Both the position numbers and the translations under genes were made by a program. Source: Laceyella sacchari (GTDB lineage: Bacteria > Bacillota > Bacilli > Thermoactinomycetales > Thermoactinomycetaceae). Taken from it: a DNA stretch of 64,000 nucleotides. Shown here in pieces: positions 29,319-38,397 of this stretch (position 1 is the first letter of the stretch; the number at the start of each line of letters is the position of its first letter). Under the pieces are notes generated by a model. It ran no database searches, was not told where the DNA came from, and saw only the letters and a list, made by a program, of their open reading frames with translations. The DNA lies in assembly GCF_004343255.1 (NCBI RefSeq), contig NZ_SMDD01000003.1, positions 186,001-250,000 on the forward strand, read 5' to 3'.

Positions 29319-29367
29319 CTGTCTTCCTCCTGTCTCCCACAGTCGAACAGTTTCCTTTTTCCATCTG

Positions 29368-29397
29368 ATTGTAGCACAGGGCAATCTGTCCGAACAA
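29368..29397 (-). promoter_or_regulatory. promoter of lspA-rluD
   Basis: On the minus strand TTGTTC, an 18-bp spacer and TACAAT with a TGC extension lie about 50 bases before the lspA TTG. Confidence 0.6.
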
Positions 29398-29411
29398 GTT
29401 GAGACACCCTT

Positions 29412-30116
29412 TTAACCGATAAAGTCTTGGTCTGGGTCACGAAGGGTCTCTTCGCGATCTTTTTGGCGGTATGCCTGGTTGTGAGTAATCTCGGTGATTT
29501 CGGCTGAATTCCCATCCATATCAGTAATCGCAAAGCCTTCGACCAAGTCGATATACCCGCGCTGTTCATTGTGGTCGACTGTCAATTCATTGTAACTGCG
29601 GGCTTCTGCAAAAAAATCCGGCGGATTCGACGTCCCATACTGTTCCACTTCCTGCCAAGCATCTTCACCGTCATAAAAATTGTAGTCACTTTCGTCGTGA
29701 TGGTGATGTCCTGGTTGCACCACCTGTTCTTCAACCGGACGTTTGGCAGAGATGTGGGGATGTGGACGGTGTTCAACACAATATTCAGCTGTCGGCATGG
29801 CTTCCAGTCGTTCAAACGGAATTTCTTGACCACATTGTTTGCAAATTCCGTACGTGCCCTGTTCCATCCGGTTGAGGGCTTCTTCAATCTCTTGCAGATG
29901 ACGTTCATCCGCTTCATTCAAAGCCAAATCCTTGCCACGCTCAAACATCTCCGTTCCCAAATCGGCGGGATGGTTATCGTAGCCAGACAATTCTCCAACT
30001 GAGGCGTTCATCCCCGTTGCCGTGCCATAGTTGTCATTATGCGCCATCCGCTCTTCGATTTCTTGCTTTTCTTGTAGCAATTGTTGCCGCAATAGGCCCA
30101 ACTGTTGCCCGTTCAT
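29412..30116 (-). CDS. yteA: YteA-type TraR/DksA zinc-finger protein
   Basis: A 234-residue protein of the Firmicute YteA family. It begins with a coiled-coil (about 1-90, rich in Q, E, L) and continues with a DksA-type zinc finger: Cys92, Cys95 and Cys113, with His116 where DksA has the fourth Cys. The tail is long, acidic and carries four consecutive His (137-140). Start codons at 30254, 30128 and 30122 are in frame; GGGAGG lies 7 bases before the ATG at 30116, which is chosen. DksA/TraR proteins act in the RNA polymerase secondary channel; for YteA this is not established. It lies upstream of lspA but separated by lspA's own promoter. Confidence 0.85.
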   Translation of the reverse strand: MNGQQLGLLRQQLLQEKQEIEERMAHNDNYGTATGMNASVGELSGYDNHPADLGTEMFERGKDLALNEADERHLQEIEEALNRMEQGTYGICKQCGQEIPFERLEAMPTAEYCVEHRPHPHISAKRPVEEQVVQPGHHHHDESDYNFYDGEDAWQEVEQYGTSNPPDFFAEARSYNELTVDHNEQRGYIDLVEGFAITDMDGNSAEITEITHNQAYRQKDREETLRDPDQDFIG

Positions 30117-30358
30117 ATTCATGCCTCCCATCAAGTCAATTTGCTTACTGTTTATGCTGTCCCGAGTCGGTTCGATTTCCTCTGGAAATGGGAGGATGGA
30201 AAGAGAAAATGAAGCGGGTGAGCAACAATCACCATCACGACCATTTATGCTCAATAGGTATTAGATTATTTCCAATTAACTTTATTTTAATTACACCCTT
30301 CCCAAAATACTTTATTGCTGTTATGCTTTTAGGCAATGAAGCGAAAGGGTGGACAAAC
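30117..30358. other. divergent promoter region yteA / permease
   Basis: These 242 bases separate two divergent genes. The stretch 30255-30330 is AT-rich and probably holds the promoters, but no -35/-10 pair is convincing for either direction. Confidence 0.35.
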
Positions 30359-31708
30359 ATGGGCAATCAATTAAAAAAACAACTGCTGCCCCGACACGTA
30401 CAAATGATGGCATTAGGTGGTGCCATCGGTACAGGCATCTTTCAAGGCAGTTCGGAAACCATCTCCGCCGCCGGCCCCGGGGTTATCATCGCTTATCTTG
30501 CTGCCGGAGGCCTCCTCTTCATCGTCATGAGCGCCTTGGCTGAAATGGGGATGGCTATTCCAGGCGTCGATTTGCGTGGATTTATTCACCGTGCATTTGG
30601 TTACCGGACATCCTTTATCGTCGGTTGGCTTTACTTTTTTCTCTGGATCATCGTGATGGCGCTGGAAATCGTTGCAGCCGGCACCTTTTTGCATTATTGG
30701 TTTTCCAATGTTCCCGTTTGGGCGCTCAGCTTGTTTTCCGCACTCTTTGTCATTTTCATCAATTTGTTTAGCGTGCGCTTATACGGAGAAATCGAGTTTT
30801 GGCTTACAGGGATCAAAGTGGTCACGCTGGTTGTCTTCATTTTGTTGAGTGCCGCGTTGATCTTGGGCCTCATCCCTGTTGCCGATCCACCATCGGCAAG
30901 TAACCTGACAGCTCACGGCGGATTCATTCCACTCGGCTGGATGGGTGTGATTTCGTCGTTATTGATCGTAATCTTTTCCTATGGTGGCACCGAACTGGTC
31001 GGGCTCTCCATCACCGAAATGAAAGACGCCGACCACACCCTTCCCAAAGTGATGCAAGGCGTCATCTATCGCATTTGCCTCTTTTACGCCTTGCCAATCT
31101 TGTTGATCACCATGCTGGTTCCATGGGATCAAGTAGGCTCACAAGCCAGTCCGTTTGTGCAAGTGCTCTCTGCGGTAGGACTTAAAGGCGTAGCCCATGT
31201 GATGAACTTCATCATGTTGACTGCTGTTATCTCCGCAGCCAACTCGGGCATGTACGCGACCTCGCGCATGATCTATTCGTTGGCGAGGGATGGGGAAGCC
31301 CCAGCGCTGTTTACCCGAACCAGTCAGACAGGGGTGCCCGTATTCGGGCTGATGATCAGTGGCGTCGGCCTTTTGTTGGGCGCTGTCGCGGCCTTCATCG
31401 CCAAAGACTCTGTCTTTCAATATCTGATGGGCATTCCTGGGCTGACAGTCTTGCTCATTTGGATCTTGATCTGCCTAGCCCAACTCAAGTTACGACCCAC
31501 ATATGACGGACAATTGAAATACCGGGTTGCATTCTTCCCTTATTTGACTGGGCTGACGGTGCTGATTTTGCTCGTCATCTTCGGCTTCATTCTGGCTGAT
31601 CCGAAAAATCTGGTCAACAATGCCGTCTACCTCAGCGTGGTGGTTGTGCTGACGCTGGCCTCCTTGTTTATTAGGCCAAAAGCGGCATCGCAAACGGTCC
31701 GCTCATAA
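30359..31708 (+). CDS. APC-family amino acid permease
   Basis: A 449-residue permease with about 12 membrane segments. The N-terminus is the classic amino-acid transporter (AAT) signature: LLPRHVQMMALGGAIGTGIF, then SAAGPGVIIAYLAAG, and YGGTELVGLSITEMKD near residue 215. These resemble the GABA/proline/arginine permease branch; substrate not assignable. The open frame extends upstream through non-membrane sequence to 30017, but AAAGGGTGG lies 6 bases before the ATG at 30359, where similarity begins. A strong terminator follows. It is a plus-strand island within a long minus-strand block. Confidence 0.9.
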   Translation: MGNQLKKQLLPRHVQMMALGGAIGTGIFQGSSETISAAGPGVIIAYLAAGGLLFIVMSALAEMGMAIPGVDLRGFIHRAFGYRTSFIVGWLYFFLWIIVMALEIVAAGTFLHYWFSNVPVWALSLFSALFVIFINLFSVRLYGEIEFWLTGIKVVTLVVFILLSAALILGLIPVADPPSASNLTAHGGFIPLGWMGVISSLLIVIFSYGGTELVGLSITEMKDADHTLPKVMQGVIYRICLFYALPILLITMLVPWDQVGSQASPFVQVLSAVGLKGVAHVMNFIMLTAVISAANSGMYATSRMIYSLARDGEAPALFTRTSQTGVPVFGLMISGVGLLLGAVAAFIAKDSVFQYLMGIPGLTVLLIWILICLAQLKLRPTYDGQLKYRVAFFPYLTGLTVLILLVIFGFILADPKNLVNNAVYLSVVVVLTLASLFIRPKAASQTVRS

Positions 31709-31715
31709 CAAAAGC

Positions 31716-31748
31716 AAAAACGCATCCCCGCCGTGGGGGTGCGTTTTT
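31716..31748 (+). terminator. terminator after APC permease
   Basis: AAAACGCATCCCC and GGGGGTGCGTTTTTTT form a strong stem with seven T, starting about 8 bases after the stop. Confidence 0.9.
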
Positions 31749-31842
31749 TTGATTGCTTCTGCATCGCCGGGGCTTACCCTTCTGGCTGCTTCTTCACGCC
31801 TTTACAACCTATCCTGCCTTTAACAAGCGCCGATGCCAAATA

Positions 31843-31873
31843 AAAAAGACCCCATGTTCTAATGGGGTCTTTC
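31843..31873 (-). terminator. terminator after ileS
   Basis: AAAGACCCCAT and ATGGGGTCTTT form an 11-bp stem; on the minus strand the exit is TTTTTTATTT. It lies 65 bases beyond the ileS stop. Confidence 0.88.
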
Positions 31874-31937
31874 ATTTGTTGACAATATCCTGCTTAGCCC
31901 ATTCTCATGCTCCCAGCATGCGTAAGGCCAGCATATT

Positions 31938-34712
31938 TTATTCGGCAGTCACATCAGGATAATGCTCACGCACAATGTCCACACAACGACTGCACAACTC
32001 CGGATGGTCAGCGTGTGTGCCGACAGACGGCAGGATCATGCGGCAACGGTCGCATTTCTCCCCTTCAGCCACTTCTACTTCAACGTGCAATTTCGCTTCC
32101 TTGCTTACATCCGCCGAAGCTGGCTTCAACTCCACTTGCGATACGATGAAGAGTTGATCCAATTCTTCAGATTCAGCCAGCAGGGTGGCCACTTCCTCAT
32201 TCGGGGTTAACACCACTTTGGCCCCCAGCGAGTTGCCGATCAATTTCGCGGCCCGTGCTTCTTCCAACGCCTTTAACACCACATCGCGCAACTCAAGCAA
32301 GCGATCCCACTTGACCTCCAACGCTTCATCTGCATACGCAGGATTGCTGACTGGGAAATCGGCCAATTGCACACTGATCTCTGTCACGCCTGGCACGTGT
32401 TTCCACACTTCATCAGCAGTGTGCGGGATGATCGGTGCCACCATCGTCACCAAAGCTTGCAACATGTCATAAAGCACGGTTTGCGCGGAACGGCGCACTG
32501 GGGCATCATCTGGCAATACGTACAGGCGGTCTTTCAATACATCCAGATAAAACTGGCTCAAGAACACATTGCAGAAGGTGTGCAAGTCCACATATACCTG
32601 ATGGAAGTCATACTCGTCATACCCTTTGGTCACCCGGTCGATCAACCGTTGCAACTTCGCCAAGGCAAAGCGGTCCAGCTCGGTCAATTGCTCATATGGC
32701 AGACGGTCTGTAGCTGGATCAAAGCCATGCAAATTCCCCAGCAAGAAACGGAAGGTGTTGCGGAGTTTGCGATACACTTCAGCGATTTGCTTCAGAATGG
32801 CATCCGACAGACGCTGATCCGATTGATAATCGCTAGAAGCAACCCACAAGCGCAGAATATCGGCCCCATACATATTGATCACTTTGGCAGGTTCGATGGT
32901 GTTGCCCAATGACTTGGACATCTTGCGCCCTTCACCATCCATCGTAAACCCATGGCTGAGCACTTGCTTATAAGGAGCCTGCCCTTTGGTCGCTACCGCG
33001 GTGGACAAGGAAGAGTTGAACCATCCACGATATTGGTCGGAACCTTCCAAGTACAGATCAGCAGGCCAACTCAGATCTTCACGACCCTCCAACACCGCCT
33101 TATGGCTGGAACCTGAATCGAACCACACATCCATCGTGTCGGTTTCTTTGCGGAACTCCGTACCGTGGCAAGCCCGGCAGGATTGTCCTTCCGGCATCAA
33201 TTCATGCACATCTTTGGCATACCAAGCGGACGAGCCTTCGCGTGCAAACAGGTCGGAAATAAATTCAATCGTCTCTTCTGTGATATGGGGCTCGCCACAT
33301 TTCTCACAGTAGAAGATCGGCAATGGCACTCCCCAGATCCGTTGCCGGGAAATACACCAGTCTCCCCGGTCCGCGATCATGTTGTGAATGCGCAATTCAC
33401 CCCAGGCCGGCGTCCATTTCACTTTTTTGATCTCATCGAGCATCGCCTGACGGAACCCATCAACCGAAGCGAACCATTGCTCTGTTGCCCGGAAGATGAC
33501 CGGCTTTTTGGTGCGCCAATCATGTGGATACTGATGCGTGATGAATTGCAGCTTCAACAGGTAGCCACGTTCCGCCAATTTCTCCGTGATCGGCTTGTTG
33601 GCGTCATCATAAAACAGCCCTTCAAATCCGGGTGCTTGCGCCGTCAGCCGACCCTTGTCGTCTACAGGGCACAGCACTTCCAAATTGTATTTTTGGCCAA
33701 CGCGGAAGTCCTCTTCACCGTGTCCAGGAGCCGTATGCACACAACCGGTTCCCGCATCCACCGTCACATGGTCACCAAACACAATCGGGCTTTCCCGATC
33801 ATACAAAGGATGCTGGCATACCACACCGGCCAAATCGCTTCCCTTGTATTGTGCAACCGTCTTATACTCTGTCAGCTCCGCCACTTTCATCACTTCTTCA
33901 ACCAAGGCAGTAGCCATCAAGAGTTTGCGGCCATCGGTTTCAACCAAACTATACTCCAATTCTTCATTTAGGCAGATCGCCACGTTGGCCGGAATCGTCC
34001 AAGGCGTCGTCGTCCAGATCACCACATAGGTGTCGTCCACAGGCAACACACCATTACCTTGTTTCACCGGGAACATCACATAGATGGAGGCAGAACGCTT
34101 ATCATGGTACTCAATCTCAGCTTCCGCCAACGCGGTTTCCGAAGTGGGGGACCAATAGATCGACTTCATGCCGCGATAGATGTGACCCTGCTTAACCATC
34201 TCACCAAATACGCGAATTTGCGCCGCTTCATATTCAGGCAACAGGGTGATGTACGGATTGTCCCAATCTCCCCGGACTCCCAATCTCTTGAACTGACTTT
34301 TTTGCTTCTCGACAAAGGAAAGCGCGTACTCCTTGCATTTCTCACGGAACTCCACCGGATCCACACTGCGACGATCCACTTTTTTCTTGGTCACCACCGC
34401 ATGTTCAATCGGCAATCCGTGGGTGTCCCATCCGGGAACATAGGGGGCATAATACCCTTTCATCGACTTGTAACGAATGATAAAATCTTTCAGCGTTTTG
34501 TTCAAAGCATGCCCGATATGGATGTCGCCGTTGGCATATGGGGGGCCGTCATGCAGAATAAAGCTAGGATTTCCCTTCCGCTTATCAAGCACTTGTTGGT
34601 AGATGTTCACTTCTTCCCACCATTTTTGCATTTCTGGCTCCTTGTTCGGGAGGTTTCCCCGCATCGGAAATTCAGTTTTCGGTAGATTGACTGTTTTGCT
34701 GTAGTCTGCCAT
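31938..34712 (-). CDS. ileS: isoleucyl-tRNA synthetase
   Basis: Charges tRNA-Ile. The 924-residue protein is the bacterial class I form: HIGH at residues 65-68, the editing (CP1) domain (about 180-400, including [13 protein letters not shown]), KMSKS in [10 protein letters not shown] near residue 600, the anticodon-binding domain, and a C-terminal zinc finger of four cysteines (CDRC, then CSRC). Length matches B. subtilis IleS (921). The ATG follows AAAAGGAGTC. A T-box leader with its own terminator precedes it, so uncharged tRNA-Ile should induce expression. It sits downstream of divIVA, the usual Firmicute neighbour. Confidence 0.98.
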   Translation of the reverse strand: MADYSKTVNLPKTEFPMRGNLPNKEPEMQKWWEEVNIYQQVLDKRKGNPSFILHDGPPYANGDIHIGHALNKTLKDFIIRYKSMKGYYAPYVPGWDTHGLPIEHAVVTKKKVDRRSVDPVEFREKCKEYALSFVEKQKSQFKRLGVRGDWDNPYITLLPEYEAAQIRVFGEMVKQGHIYRGMKSIYWSPTSETALAEAEIEYHDKRSASIYVMFPVKQGNGVLPVDDTYVVIWTTTPWTIPANVAICLNEELEYSLVETDGRKLLMATALVEEVMKVAELTEYKTVAQYKGSDLAGVVCQHPLYDRESPIVFGDHVTVDAGTGCVHTAPGHGEEDFRVGQKYNLEVLCPVDDKGRLTAQAPGFEGLFYDDANKPITEKLAERGYLLKLQFITHQYPHDWRTKKPVIFRATEQWFASVDGFRQAMLDEIKKVKWTPAWGELRIHNMIADRGDWCISRQRIWGVPLPIFYCEKCGEPHITEETIEFISDLFAREGSSAWYAKDVHELMPEGQSCRACHGTEFRKETDTMDVWFDSGSSHKAVLEGREDLSWPADLYLEGSDQYRGWFNSSLSTAVATKGQAPYKQVLSHGFTMDGEGRKMSKSLGNTIEPAKVINMYGADILRLWVASSDYQSDQRLSDAILKQIAEVYRKLRNTFRFLLGNLHGFDPATDRLPYEQLTELDRFALAKLQRLIDRVTKGYDEYDFHQVYVDLHTFCNVFLSQFYLDVLKDRLYVLPDDAPVRRSAQTVLYDMLQALVTMVAPIIPHTADEVWKHVPGVTEISVQLADFPVSNPAYADEALEVKWDRLLELRDVVLKALEEARAAKLIGNSLGAKVVLTPNEEVATLLAESEELDQLFIVSQVELKPASADVSKEAKLHVEVEVAEGEKCDRCRMILPSVGTHADHPELCSRCVDIVREHYPDVTAE

Positions 34713-34806
34713 AGAACATGACTCCTTTTATTCTGTTTTCGTTTCTCTCTCTGGACAACGACTTGCGCCATTCATTGGAATATCCCAGGTTCAGATCGGT
34801 TCTGAC

Positions 34807-35090
34807 AATAAAAAAAACCTTCTTCATCCTCAAGGGACGAGAAGGTTTCCCGCGGTACCACCCTACTAGCTTTATGTCCTGGCTCAACAGACAACAAAGC
34901 CACTTGCACATCCGTAACGTGAATGACGCGGTCGACCTTACTCCAAGGTTCAGGTGACAGTTCCAGGGTGATTTTCGATAGATACTCGGATTAGGCTTTC
35001 ACCACCCCTAATTCGCTGGAACGCGAGCACATCTATCTACTCTTCCCTTTCCTTACCGTTGGACTCTATTTATTTGAGTAATTTCATCGA
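34807..35090 (-). promoter_or_regulatory. T-box leader of ileS
   Basis: The T-box sequence GGGTGGTACCGCGGG is seen on the minus strand (34849-34863), followed by a terminator in which AACCTTCT pairs with AGAAGGTT and a run of T (34807-34847). Stem I lies at about 34960-35060, with an ATC triplet in GAGTATCTATCG as the likely isoleucine specifier. It senses uncharged tRNA-Ile. The left edge of the leader is approximate. Confidence 0.93.
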
Positions 35091-35110
35091 ACGGTGGCAG
35101 GTTAAGCCAG

Positions 35111-36085
35111 TTAAAACATCGCTTTTTTCTTTAATGTACGGGATTTTCTGCTGCGCAACTCCCGGCGCGGCTCTTCCTCTTCATCCATATAGGTGGCTGC
35201 CACTTCATCCAACATGCTGTTGTCAATCACGCTGGTATCTTCCATGTTATGGAATTCATTGGTGTGATACTCTTGCGTTGCGTGGAAGTCCTGACCTGTA
35301 TGGAAATCCTGTTGACCTGTATGGAAGTCCTGACCTGTATGGAAATCATTGTTGTCAAATTCTTGCGTTGCATACTCTTGGTACCCATGGGATGGTTGCT
35401 CCAACAGAAGCTCCGTTGGTTGGCTCTCGGCATACTGCTCGATTTGCTTCCCTTTCTCTTCCAAACCTTGCTCCAATTCCTCCAAGGATTCCCAATCGGA
35501 GTTTTCCAAGATATCCAAATGGGATTGCACCAAGGTGCGGAAACGGGCGCGGTATACTGTCGCTTTCTGTTTGAGATCAAGCAATTCGCTGTGAATGGCG
35601 CGGGCTTTTTGCAACGCCTCGTTGATGATACGGTCTGCGTTTTTCTCCGCTTCTTGCACGATCAACTCGGCTTCTTTTTTGGCGTTCAAGCGCACTTCTT
35701 CCGCCACTTCTTGTGCCACGCGAATCGACTTGTGAATGCTTTGCTCCATGGAAGCCAGTGTTGCCGCAGGTGGTTGCATCGGCATCGGCTCCGAATAACG
35801 GGGCATCGGTGCTTGCGTCGGTTGCGGTTGCATCTGTTGCATTTGTTGCACCTGCTGCACCGGTTGTGGTTGCGGACCCGTTTGGAACATGGATTCGCCT
35901 TCCATCAAGCGTTCGATCTCCGCTTGCAACTCTTCCACTTGCTGTTCCAACTCCAGCTTCTCGCGGGTCAGCAATTCAAAATCTTTGATAATCTGATCAA
36001 GAAATTCGTTTACTTCATCTACATCATATCCACGGAACGATCTTTTAAACTCTTTATTGTGTATATCATAAGGCGTTAGCGGCAT
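35111..36085 (-). CDS. divIVA: DivIVA, extended form with repeat-bearing tail
   Basis: A 324-residue DivIVA, about twice the B. subtilis protein. The membrane-binding N-terminal domain is canonical (PLTPYDIHNKEFKRSFRGYD, residues 2-21) and runs into a coiled-coil to about 62. A Met/Gln/Pro-rich linker follows (66-107), then a second long coiled-coil (about 112-220). Residues 247-279 hold an imperfect FHTGQD repeat, and the last 20 are strongly basic (RRELRSRKSRTLKKK). DivIVA binds curved membrane and recruits septum, Min and chromosome-anchoring partners. The ribosome-binding site AGGAGG lies 5 and 8 bases before two adjacent ATGs; the second, giving MPLTP, is chosen. The gene lies between ylmH and ileS as expected. 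Confidence 0.93.
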   Translation of the reverse strand: MPLTPYDIHNKEFKRSFRGYDVDEVNEFLDQIIKDFELLTREKLELEQQVEELQAEIERLMEGESMFQTGPQPQPVQQVQQMQQMQPQPTQAPMPRYSEPMPMQPPAATLASMEQSIHKSIRVAQEVAEEVRLNAKKEAELIVQEAEKNADRIINEALQKARAIHSELLDLKQKATVYRARFRTLVQSHLDILENSDWESLEELEQGLEEKGKQIEQYAESQPTELLLEQPSHGYQEYATQEFDNNDFHTGQDFHTGQQDFHTGQDFHATQEYHTNEFHNMEDTSVIDNSMLDEVAATYMDEEEEPRRELRSRKSRTLKKKAMF

Positions 36086-36184
36086 CATCCGCACCTCCTG
36101 GACAAATACAATCTTTTCTATTCGACAATATTACCAAATATCCCGCCGAAATTCTATAAGCGACTTTCAAAAAAGACTTGACAT

Positions 36185-36943
36185 TCATGCGAATTCCACC
36201 AAGTCTAACCAAATGCGCCCTTTTTTGGTATTGCCGCCAATACTTTCGACATATAACCGTCCGAATCCTCTAAGTGAAAGCAGATCCCCTTGCGCAACCG
36301 TAAAGTCAGGCTGATCTACAATCTTATAATTGGCTTTGCACTTTCCACTTTTTATGAGTTGCGCCACCTTTGACCTGGAGATCCGAAACCCTTCGGCAAG
36401 CACCGCATCGATGCGCAGGGAAGCAACTGTAACCGCGTGCACCCTCTTCTTTTGCGAGGGATGAGCCAGTTCATCGCGAGCAATCGTTCTTATGTTAACA
36501 TGCTCGCGACCGATTTGTCCAACTTGCATCAGGAGCAATCCCTCCAGTTCAGAAGCGGCAACCAGGTCGCATCCGGTGTCATGAGGAAGGATGTCCCCCA
36601 GCTTTTCCCGCTTGATGCCTAGCCCGAGAAGCGCCCCCAATACATCGGGGTGTTCCAATTTCTTTCCACTATTTGCTTCTATGCGCAAGTACGTGAGCCC
36701 AAACATCTCAGGGTCTTCCACAACGTAGTCGGGTGCGATAAACACACGGCGGCGCTCCGCATCCGCATGCCCGCCATCCGACCATACATTCAGGTCGGGT
36801 TGGCGCCGCACCACCATGTTGACAATGTCCCGCTCGCGAGGATCGAGGAAATTGGTCAACACCGTTTGGTGCTGATGCGCCACTTTCCACGCCCAATCAA
36901 GTGCACGTTCAACCACGATCCGCTCCTCTGGGCGGAAGTGCAT
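36185..36943 (-). CDS. ylmH: YlmH, S4-domain RNA-binding protein
   Basis: A 252-residue protein resembling B. subtilis YlmH: an N-terminal domain (HFRPEERIVVERALDW, then NFLDPRERDIV) and a C-terminal S4 domain (about 180-240; RIDAVLAEGFRISRSKVAQLIKSGKCKANY is represented by its core). In B. subtilis YlmH has been linked to ribosome-associated quality control, acting alongside RqcH, which is also encoded in this window. Start choice is uncertain: a GTG at 36970, a TTG 6 bases upstream and the ATG at 36943 are in frame; AGAAGGAA lies close to the last two. It is in the ylm operon between ylmG and divIVA. Confidence 0.88.
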   Translation of the reverse strand: MHFRPEERIVVERALDWAWKVAHQHQTVLTNFLDPRERDIVNMVVRRQPDLNVWSDGGHADAERRRVFIAPDYVVEDPEMFGLTYLRIEANSGKKLEHPDVLGALLGLGIKREKLGDILPHDTGCDLVAASELEGLLLMQVGQIGREHVNIRTIARDELAHPSQKKRVHAVTVASLRIDAVLAEGFRISRSKVAQLIKSGKCKANYKIVDQPDFTVAQGDLLSLRGFGRLYVESIGGNTKKGRIWLDLVEFA

Positions 36944-36974
36944 GAACAATGTTTCCTTCTCTCGTCTCACTTTA

Positions 36975-37235
36975 TCAGATCACCCAACTGATGATGGTCA
37001 TGACGCCCAATCGGATGAAATGGAGGGCGAATAACGCCACAATCGGCGAGATGTCAATAAAACCGATCGGCGGGATGAATCGGCGAAAGACTGACAAGTA
37101 CGGTTCTGACAAGCGCGCAAGCAATTGTCCGACGGGGGATTCATACACCTGCGGCAACCATGACGCAAGGATGTAAATAATCAGCACAAATTGGTAGATG
37201 GTAAATAACGTGTCAACCACTTGATAAATCAACAT
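36975..37235 (-). CDS. ylmG: YggT-family membrane protein YlmG
   Basis: An 86-residue protein with two membrane segments (about 4-25 and 60-82) separated by the YggT motif LSEPYLSVFRRFIPP. The family lies next to sepF across Firmicutes, cyanobacteria and plastids and is linked to division or nucleoid organisation; molecular role unclear. A GTG at 37250 would overlap the sepF stop as GTGA, while the ATG at 37235 follows GAGGTG at a rather long 12 bases and matches the family start. The latter is chosen tentatively. Confidence 0.85.
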   Translation of the reverse strand: MLIYQVVDTLFTIYQFVLIIYILASWLPQVYESPVGQLLARLSEPYLSVFRRFIPPIGFIDISPIVALFALHFIRLGVMTIISWVI

Positions 37236-37246
37236 GAGCTTTCTGT

Positions 37247-37669
37247 TCACCTCAAATCTTTTAGCTCATCATCTTTCAGGAAATCGGTGATCGAGCCCGT
37301 GATATCCACGTTGGCCGGGGTGCAAATAAAAATGTTGTTGCCCAACTTTTGAATATTGCCCCCTAAAGCATATACTGTTCCGCTCAAAAAGTCGATGATG
37401 CGCACGCCTTGATCACGACGGACGAGTTGGAGATTGACAACAACCGGACGATGGCTTTTCAGGTGATCTGCGATTTCGGGAGATTCTTCATAGCTACGGG
37501 GTTCAAACAAGACGAGGCGGATGTTTTTTTGCGTGTGCAAGGATACGATATTGCTCCTCCCTTTTAGATGACGGCTTGTCCCATCTTCATGTTCAAGCTC
37601 ATCATCATCGTATGAATCGTCGTCTTCGCTCACACCGAAAAAGCCCATGATCTTCTCCATGAAAGTCAT
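37247..37669 (-). CDS. sepF: cell-division protein SepF
   Basis: A 140-residue protein that anchors FtsZ to the membrane and shapes the ring. It has the N-terminal amphipathic membrane-targeting helix (TFMEKIMGFFG), an acidic linker and the DUF552 core (about 55-135; VVVNLQLVRRDQGVRIIDFLSG and ICTPANVDI). The frame begins at 37687, but GAAGGAGG lies 8 bases before the ATG at 37669. It is 22 bases after ylmE. It acts with FtsA and FtsZ, which are encoded about 5 kb upstream. Confidence 0.94.
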   Translation of the reverse strand: MTFMEKIMGFFGVSEDDDSYDDDELEHEDGTSRHLKGRSNIVSLHTQKNIRLVLFEPRSYEESPEIADHLKSHRPVVVNLQLVRRDQGVRIIDFLSGTVYALGGNIQKLGNNIFICTPANVDITGSITDFLKDDELKDLR

Positions 37670-37690
37670 TGATTTCGCCTCCTTCAAAGG

Positions 37691-38392
37691 CTACCGTCCC
37701 CGTTTGCCTCCTCCAACTAACACAGATCCAAGCCGGACCCATGTGGCCCCTTCTTCAATCGCGATCTCAAAATCTTGAGACATGCCCATGGACAAATGAG
37801 GCACACGTAAACGGGGCTGGTCTAACCGTTGTAATTGTTTTTGCAACCGCTTCAGTTCGCGGAAGATGGGCCGTACTTCCTCCGGATTTTCGACGATGGG
37901 CGCCATGGTCATCAGTCCGGCCACCTCAATCGTAGAATAATTCGCCACTTCTTTCGCAAATTCTTCTAATTCTTTCGGGGAAATTCCAAATTTGCTTTCT
38001 TCACCCGACACATTCACCTGCAAAAAACAGGACAAAGGCTCAGCTTCTTTTTGACGCACCCGGCGGTCAATCTCCTGCGCCAGGGAAATCCGATCCAGTG
38101 AATGCAGGTATTGGAACCGGCCGATGATCTCTTTTACTTTGTTGCGTTGCATGTGTCCGATGAAGTGCCAAGTGCCACGGTCGCCGAGCACTTTCCATTT
38201 GGGAACAGCGTCCTGTACCTTATTCTCCCCGACATGGGTTAGGCCTAAGTCAAGCAAGCGGGCGGTATCCTCCACATCGCTGTATTTGGTGACAGCCACC
38301 ACCCCGATTTCGCGCGGATCCCGGTTAGCCCGCCGGCAAGCTGCTTGAATACGCTCTTGCACCTTTTCCCAATGTTTACCAAATTCGTTCAT
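37691..38392 (-). CDS. ylmE: YggS-family PLP-homeostasis protein YlmE
   Basis: A 233-residue PLP-binding TIM-barrel protein. The PLP lysine is in IGVVAVTKYSD near residue 35, and the family signature WHFIGHMQRNKVK lies near 80, with HLSMGMSQDFEIAI near 205 for phosphate binding. These proteins control PLP levels and have no known catalysis. An extension to 38497 overlaps ylmD and is rejected; GGAAAGGTG lies before the ATG at 38392. It lies 5 bases after ylmD. Confidence 0.93.
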   Translation of the reverse strand: MNEFGKHWEKVQERIQAACRRANRDPREIGVVAVTKYSDVEDTARLLDLGLTHVGENKVQDAVPKWKVLGDRGTWHFIGHMQRNKVKEIIGRFQYLHSLDRISLAQEIDRRVRQKEAEPLSCFLQVNVSGEESKFGISPKELEEFAKEVANYSTIEVAGLMTMAPIVENPEEVRPIFRELKRLQKQLQRLDQPRLRVPHLSMGMSQDFEIAIEEGATWVRLGSVLVGGGKRGR

Positions 38393-38397
38393 GAGAA

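Noticed and set aside
30017-30358. N-terminal extension of the APC permease into yteA
   Set aside because: Overlaps yteA antisense, and the first family-like residues start right after the ribosome-binding site at 30345-30352.
35260-35357. Tandem repeats in divIVA as a possible CRISPR array
   Set aside because: Units are adjacent, 18-21 bp, without spacers, in frame within a coding region and translate to an FHTGQD repeat.
35249-36079. 276-codon plus-strand frame opposite divIVA, Leu/Arg-rich
   Set aside because: Its repetitive hydrophobic composition mirrors the Gln/Glu-rich coiled-coil of DivIVA on the other strand.
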